From positions 620,001 through 684,000 of the forward strand of contig NZ_CP038436.1 in the NCBI RefSeq assembly GCF_004683965.1: a stretch of 64,000 bases of DNA. The letters are read 5' to 3'. The stretch comes from Nocardioides seonyuensis. GTDB lineage: Bacteria > Actinomycetota > Actinomycetes > Propionibacteriales > Nocardioidaceae. The notes below the pieces were generated by a model. It had not been told where the DNA came from. It was given only the letters and a program-made list of their open reading frames with translations, and did not search any database. Shown here piece by piece: positions 59,966 through 64,000 of the stretch. The first letter of the stretch is position 1. Each line of letters opens with the position of its first letter. A program made the translations under genes and the position numbers.

Positions 59966-62900
59966 TCATGGGTTCTTCGGTCGGGCGTCCTCGGGATCCA
60001 CGATGGAGTCGAGCACACCGCGCGCCCATTCAAGCAGTGCCACCCCACCGACCGGCTTGCCGGCGACCGCTGCGGTCTGGGGCCGCGGCACCAGGATCGT
60101 ACTGACCGGCGCCTTGACCACGCTGCCGGGATGGAGCCGCTGGAGGCGTACGACGCGCGAGTCGGGGAGGTCGACGGGGGCGAACCTGACGTACTTGCCC
60201 GCGATCGTCACCTCGCTGACGCCGGCCCGGCGCGCCCGTGCCCGGAACCTGGCGACCAGGAGCAGGGAGTCCACCACCTCCGGGGGGTTGCCGTAGCGGT
60301 CGACCAGCTCCTCGCGGACCTCGTCGATGTCGCTGTCGGCGCGGACCTCGGCGAGACGCTTGTACATCTCCAGCCGCAGCCGCTCGCTCGGGATGTAGTC
60401 GTGCGGCAGGTGGGCGTCGACGGGCAGCTCGATGCGCACCTCCTTGAGCTCCTCCTCGACCCCGCCCTTGAACTCGGCAACGGCCTCGCCGACGAGCCTG
60501 ACGTAGAGGTCGAAGCCGACGTCGGCGATGTGGCCGGACTGCTCGCCTCCGAGCAGGTTGCCGGCGCCACGGATCTCGAGGTCCTTCATCGCGATCGCCA
60601 TGCCGCCGCCGAGGTCCGAGTGCTGGGCCAGGGTCGCCAGCCGCTCGTGTGCGGTCTCGGTCAGCGGCTTCTCCGCCGGGTAGAGGAAGTAGGCGTAGGC
60701 GCGCTCGCGCGAGCGGCCGACGCGTCCGCGGAGCTGGTGGAGCTGGGAGAGCCCGAGGGTGTCGGCACGCTCGATGATCATCGTGTTGGCGTTGGAGACG
60801 TCGAGACCGGACTCCACGATGGTGGTGCAGACGAGGACGTCGAAGCGCTTCTCCCAGAAGTCGAGCATCACCTGCTCGAGCTGGTGCTCCCCCATCTGCC
60901 CGTGGGCCGTGGCCACCCGAGCCTCGGGGACGAGCTCGCGGATCCGCGCGGCGGCCTTCTCGATGGAGTTGACCCGGTTGTGGATGTAGAACACCTGGCC
61001 CTCGCGCAGGAGCTCACGCCGCACCGCTGCGACGACCTGCCGGTCCTCGTAGGCGCCCACGTAGGTGAGGACGGGGTGGCGCTCCTCCGGAGGGGTGGTG
61101 ATCGTCGACATCTCGCGGATGCCCGTCACGGCCATCTCGAGGGTGCGCGGGATCGGCGTGGCACTCATCGACAACACGTCGACGGAGGTGCGCATGCGCT
61201 TCATCTGCTCCTTGTGCTCGACTCCGAAGCGCTGCTCCTCGTCGACGATGATGAGACCGAGGTCCTTCACCTTGATGTCGGGGTTGAGGAGCCGGTGGGT
61301 GCCGACCACGATGTCGACAGAGCCGTCGGCGAGGCCGGCGACGACCTCCTTGGCCTCCTTGTCGGTCTGGAACCTCGAGAGGCCCTTCACCACGACGGGG
61401 AAGCCGCTCATCCGCTCGCTGAACGTCGACAGGTGCTGGGTCACCAGCAGTGTCGTGGGCACGAGCACGGCGACCTGCTTGCCGTCCTGCACGGCCTTGA
61501 AGGCGGCCCGGACGGCGATCTCGGTCTTGCCGTAGCCCACGTCGCCGCAGACCAGCCGGTCCATGGGCACGACCTGGCGCATGTCGGCCTTGACCTCCTC
61601 GACGGTGGTCAGCTGGTCGGCCGTCTCGGTGAACGGGAACGCGTCCTCCAGCTCGCGCTGCCACGGGGTGTCCGGGCCGTAGGCGTGGCCCCTGGTCGCC
61701 TGCCGGGCGGCGTAGAGCTTGATCAGCTCGGCCGCGATCTCGCGCACCGCGCGGCGGGCGCGGTTCTTGCGCTTGGTCCAGTCGCCGCCACCGAGCCGGT
61801 CGAGGGACGGTTGCTCGCCACCGACGTAGCGGGTGACCTGGTCGAGGGTGTCGGCCGGCACGAAGAGCCGGTCCGGGGGCCCACCGCGCTTGCTGGCGCC
61901 GTACTCCAGCACGAGGTACTCGCGCGTTGCGCCGCCGATCTCGCGCTGCGCCATCTCGACGAAGCGGCCAACTCCGTGCTGCTCGTGGACGACGTAGTCG
62001 CCGGCCTTCAGCTCGAGCGGGTCGATCTGCTTCTTCCGCCGCGCGGGCATCTTGCGCATGTCACGGGTGGAGGACTTCTGGCCCGAGAGGTCGTCGCCGG
62101 TGACGAGCGCTACGCGGGCAGCCGGATCGACGAGGCCGTGGACGAGGCTGCCGCACGTGACCGTGACAACGCCCTCGGCTGAGGCCCCCTCCTCCACCAG
62201 CCGCGCAGCCACGTCGTGGTCGGCGAGGAGCTCCACGAAGCGCTGCGCGGGGCCGTGGCCTGCGTGGACCACCGTGACGGCCAGCCCCTGGTCGAGCCAT
62301 CCCCGGATGTCGCTGATCGCCTTCTCGAGGTCCCCGCGGTAGGCCTCGGCCGGCTGTGCGGTCAGGGCACGGCTCGGTACGCCGTCGGCGGCAAGGTCGG
62401 CGGGCAGGTCATCGGTATCGATTCCAAAGGGGCTCACCGACCACCAGGCCATCCCCAGGCCGAGGGCGTGGCTGCGGACGTCGGCGACCTCGCGGTAGGA
62501 CGCGGCCCCCAGGTCGATCGGCGCGGTTCCACCACCTGCCGCCGCGGCCCACGACGCCCCGAGGAACTCCTCGCTGGTCGCCACCAGGTCGTGGGCTCGG
62601 CTGCGGGCGCGCTCGGGGTCGAGCACCAGCACGGTGGTGTCGGCCGGCATCAGGTCGACCAGGAGCTCCATCTCCTCGACCAGGACCGGGGCGAGTGCTT
62701 CCATGCCCTCCACGGCGATGCCGGCGGCGACCTTGTCGGTGAGCTCGAGGAGCTGCGGGTGGGCCTCGCCGAGCTCGGCGGCACGGCGTCGTACTTCGTC
62801 GGTCAGCAGCAGCTCGCGACACGGCGGCGCCCAGAGCCGTTCGACCTGCTCGTGCGTGCGCTGGTCGGCCACCGCGAAGCTGCGGATCTCCTCGACCTCG

Positions 62901-63553
62901 TCGCCCCAGAACTCCACGCGCAGCGGATGCTCCTCGGTCGGGGGGAAGACGTCGACGATGCCGCCGCGGACCGCGAACTCGCCGCGCTTCTCGACCATGT
63001 CGACCCGGGAGTAGGCCGCCGCGGCCAGCCCCTGCACGACCTCCTCGAGTGGACGGGCGTCGCCCCGAGCCAGCTCGACCGGCTCGATGTCGGCGAGCCC
63101 CTTGACCTGCGGCTGCAGCACGCTCCGGATCGGCGCGACGACCACGCGCAGCGGACCGTTGGAGGGGTCGTCACCGGGGTGCTTGAGACGGCGCAGGACG
63201 GCCAGGCGCCGTCCCACCGTGTCGCTGCGGGGGCTGAGCCGCTCGTGGGGAAGGGTCTCCCAGCTGGGGTAGTGCGCCACCAGCGCCGGGTCGACCAGGT
63301 CGGAGAGCTCCTCCACGAGGTCCTCGGCGTCACGGGACGTGGCGGTGACGACCAGGACCGTGCGTCCGCGCTCGACCAGGCCGCGCACCACGAAGGGCCG
63401 CACCGCAGCAGGACCGGTGAGGTCGAGGGAGGGCAGGACGCCGCTCTGGGCCAGGGCCTCGGAGAGGACCGGACCGGCGAGGAGGGCGTCCGCGACCCGG
63501 GCCAGAGGAGAAGAGGCCCCCGGAACCGGGTCGGGCGGGGGCGGCGGAGTCAC
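59966..63553 (-). CDS. mfd: Transcription-repair coupling factor
   Basis: A 1195-residue Mfd that releases stalled RNA polymerase and recruits nucleotide excision repair. UvrB-homology domain (about 1-400) with PSWETLPHERLSPRSD; RNA polymerase-interaction domain with AGDYVVHEQHGVGRF (about 500-520); RecG/SF2 translocase with GDVGYGKTEIAVRAAF (Walker A, about 665), DEEQRFG (about 770), SATPIPRTLEMA, and QLRGRVGRS; then the C-terminal inhibitory domain. Full length for the family. The start is a GTG at 63553, 8 nt from a TAGACT -10 box. Confidence 0.97.
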   Translation of the reverse strand: MTPPPPPDPVPGASSPLARVADALLAGPVLSEALAQSGVLPSLDLTGPAAVRPFVVRGLVERGRTVLVVTATSRDAEDLVEELSDLVDPALVAHYPSWETLPHERLSPRSDTVGRRLAVLRRLKHPGDDPSNGPLRVVVAPIRSVLQPQVKGLADIEPVELARGDARPLEEVVQGLAAAAYSRVDMVEKRGEFAVRGGIVDVFPPTEEHPLRVEFWGDEVEEIRSFAVADQRTHEQVERLWAPPCRELLLTDEVRRRAAELGEAHPQLLELTDKVAAGIAVEGMEALAPVLVEEMELLVDLMPADTTVLVLDPERARSRAHDLVATSEEFLGASWAAAAGGGTAPIDLGAASYREVADVRSHALGLGMAWWSVSPFGIDTDDLPADLAADGVPSRALTAQPAEAYRGDLEKAISDIRGWLDQGLAVTVVHAGHGPAQRFVELLADHDVAARLVEEGASAEGVVTVTCGSLVHGLVDPAARVALVTGDDLSGQKSSTRDMRKMPARRKKQIDPLELKAGDYVVHEQHGVGRFVEMAQREIGGATREYLVLEYGASKRGGPPDRLFVPADTLDQVTRYVGGEQPSLDRLGGGDWTKRKNRARRAVREIAAELIKLYAARQATRGHAYGPDTPWQRELEDAFPFTETADQLTTVEEVKADMRQVVPMDRLVCGDVGYGKTEIAVRAAFKAVQDGKQVAVLVPTTLLVTQHLSTFSERMSGFPVVVKGLSRFQTDKEAKEVVAGLADGSVDIVVGTHRLLNPDIKVKDLGLIIVDEEQRFGVEHKEQMKRMRTSVDVLSMSATPIPRTLEMAVTGIREMSTITTPPEERHPVLTYVGAYEDRQVVAAVRRELLREGQVFYIHNRVNSIEKAAARIRELVPEARVATAHGQMGEHQLEQVMLDFWEKRFDVLVCTTIVESGLDVSNANTMIIERADTLGLSQLHQLRGRVGRSRERAYAYFLYPAEKPLTETAHERLATLAQHSDLGGGMAIAMKDLEIRGAGNLLGGEQSGHIADVGFDLYVRLVGEAVAEFKGGVEEELKEVRIELPVDAHLPHDYIPSERLRLEMYKRLAEVRADSDIDEVREELVDRYGNPPEVVDSLLLVARFRARARRAGVSEVTIAGKYVRFAPVDLPDSRVVRLQRLHPGSVVKAPVSTILVPRPQTAAVAGKPVGGVALLEWARGVLDSIVDPEDARPKNP

Positions 63554-63561
63554 GTGGCCTG

Positions 63562-63567
63562 AGTCTA
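63562..63567 (-). promoter_or_regulatory. -10 box (leaderless) of mfd
   Basis: TAGACT on the minus strand, 8 nt before the GTG at 63553. Confidence 0.45.
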
Positions 63568-63653
63568 CGGGTGGGCCGGAGGTTTGCCGCGAGGGGCGCT
63601 GGGGTAGGAAGGCGCTCAGACCACCACCCCCCATCGAGAGGACCCACGGGGAC

Positions 63654-64000
63654 ATGCGTATCACCCGAATCGTCGCCAGCGCTGCCACCGCAGCACTGGT
63701 CGGCACCACCCTCATCGCGGTCTCAGCGCCGGCGCAGGCCACCGAGACCCTCACGACCACCACGACCCTGGAGCTGCCCTACCTCAACCCCGAGGTCGCG
63801 ACGATGCACGGCGACGACGTCATCGTCCGTGGCGCCGTGACGGGCTCCGACGGCGGGAGCGTCTACAAGGGCACCGTCACGCTCTTCGCGATCACCTCCA
63901 GCAACCCCGCCGGGGCGCCGATCGCCACCGTCCCGGCCAGCGGCTACCTCTCCTTCCCCGACCTGAAGGTCACCGAGAGCATGGTCCTCAAGGCCGTCTA
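63654..64000 (+). CDS. Secreted protein, 3' truncated by the window
   Basis: At least 115 residues, running off the window end. Signal peptide residues 1-28 (TRIVASAATAALVGTTLIAV, then SAPAQA). The following Thr-rich segment and VIVRGAVTGSDGGSVYKGTV, then TLFAITSSNPAG, look like a bacterial immunoglobulin-like beta-sandwich repeat. Such proteins are often surface-exposed and multi-repeat. A GAGAGGA lies upstream of the ATG. Divergent from mfd. Confidence 0.75.
   Translation, partial: MRITRIVASAATAALVGTTLIAVSAPAQATETLTTTTTLELPYLNPEVATMHGDDVIVRGAVTGSDGGSVYKGTVTLFAITSSNPAGAPIATVPASGYLSFPDLKVTESMVLKAV

Noticed and set aside
59765..62182. An 805-codon open frame opposite mfd
   Set aside because: It is antisense to conserved Mfd helicase motifs and has no recognisable protein content.

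Overview
The window is chromosomal DNA from a high-GC (roughly 70%) Gram-positive actinobacterium, most likely Nocardioides or another member of the Nocardioidaceae. The evidence is: a mycothiol S-conjugate amidase; DUF4307, DUF501 and DUF222-HNH proteins; the actinobacterial block ppx / DUF501 / ftsB-like / eno / mazG / lipoprotein / mfd in the order also known from Mycobacterium; and about 25 genes whose ATG or GTG lies 5-8 nt behind a YANNNT -10 box, the layout of leaderless actinobacterial transcripts. Genes are dense and often overlap by 4 bp (ATGA or GTGA).

Layout. 0-7 kb: the end of a PucR-type regulator, an IlvG-like ThDP enzyme and a bile-acid/sodium-symporter-family carrier, then a secreted protein, a cold-shock protein, a saccharopine-dehydrogenase-like enzyme and an ECF sigma factor with a DUF1059 protein. 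7-12 kb: a CHAT (caspase-like) protease translationally coupled to an alpha/beta hydrolase, a candidate conflict or signalling pair, then an aromatic-acid-exporter-type membrane protein. 12-17.7 kb: accessory region with a DUF222-HNH endonuclease behind a 14-codon leader ORF, a glutamine amidotransferase, a lone DnaB/RecA-like ATPase, a gene-poor stretch and an RTX-like secreted protein. 17.7-24.4 kb: housekeeping (mca, DUF4307, greA, ilvA coupled to a GlmL-like ASKHA protein, metB, msrA). 24-30.9 kb: secreted proteases (S1 and S8), an ABC1 kinase-like protein, small hydrolases. 30.9-36 kb: an AAA ATPase / GNAT / VWA operon and an SPFH protein. 36.1-38.6 kb: a 704-bp direct duplication carrying a complete DoxX-like transcription unit (promoter region, gene, terminator), the copies separated by a GNAT and a VOC gene. 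38.6-46 kb: a hypothetical protein with an AT-rich operator region, a condensation-fold acyltransferase, YchJ, a coiled-coil protein, YigZ, YihY, TauE and cystathionine beta-synthase. 46-51.6 kb: a two-component system, membrane and SRPBCC proteins, an SGNH hydrolase and a Bax-inhibitor-1 protein. 51.7-64 kb: a tRNA with a UAA anticodon, def, an ACT protein, uracil-DNA glycosylase, ppx, a decayed TetR gene between two identical 20-bp palindromic repeats, the DUF501-ftsB-eno block, a decayed APC permease, mazG, a lipoprotein, mfd and a truncated secreted protein.

How genes connect. metB-glmL-ilvA form one overlapping operon beside msrA and not far from mca and cbs, so sulfur amino acid, threonine and thiol metabolism cluster loosely. 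The AAA/GNAT/VWA genes overlap and form one operon. The most unusual signals are the CHAT/hydrolase pair, the recent duplication, the short-variable-loop tRNA-Leu(UAA) together with a TTA codon in the RTX gene, the HNH leader ORF, and an octamer (GTACGACG) that recurs far more often than base composition predicts.
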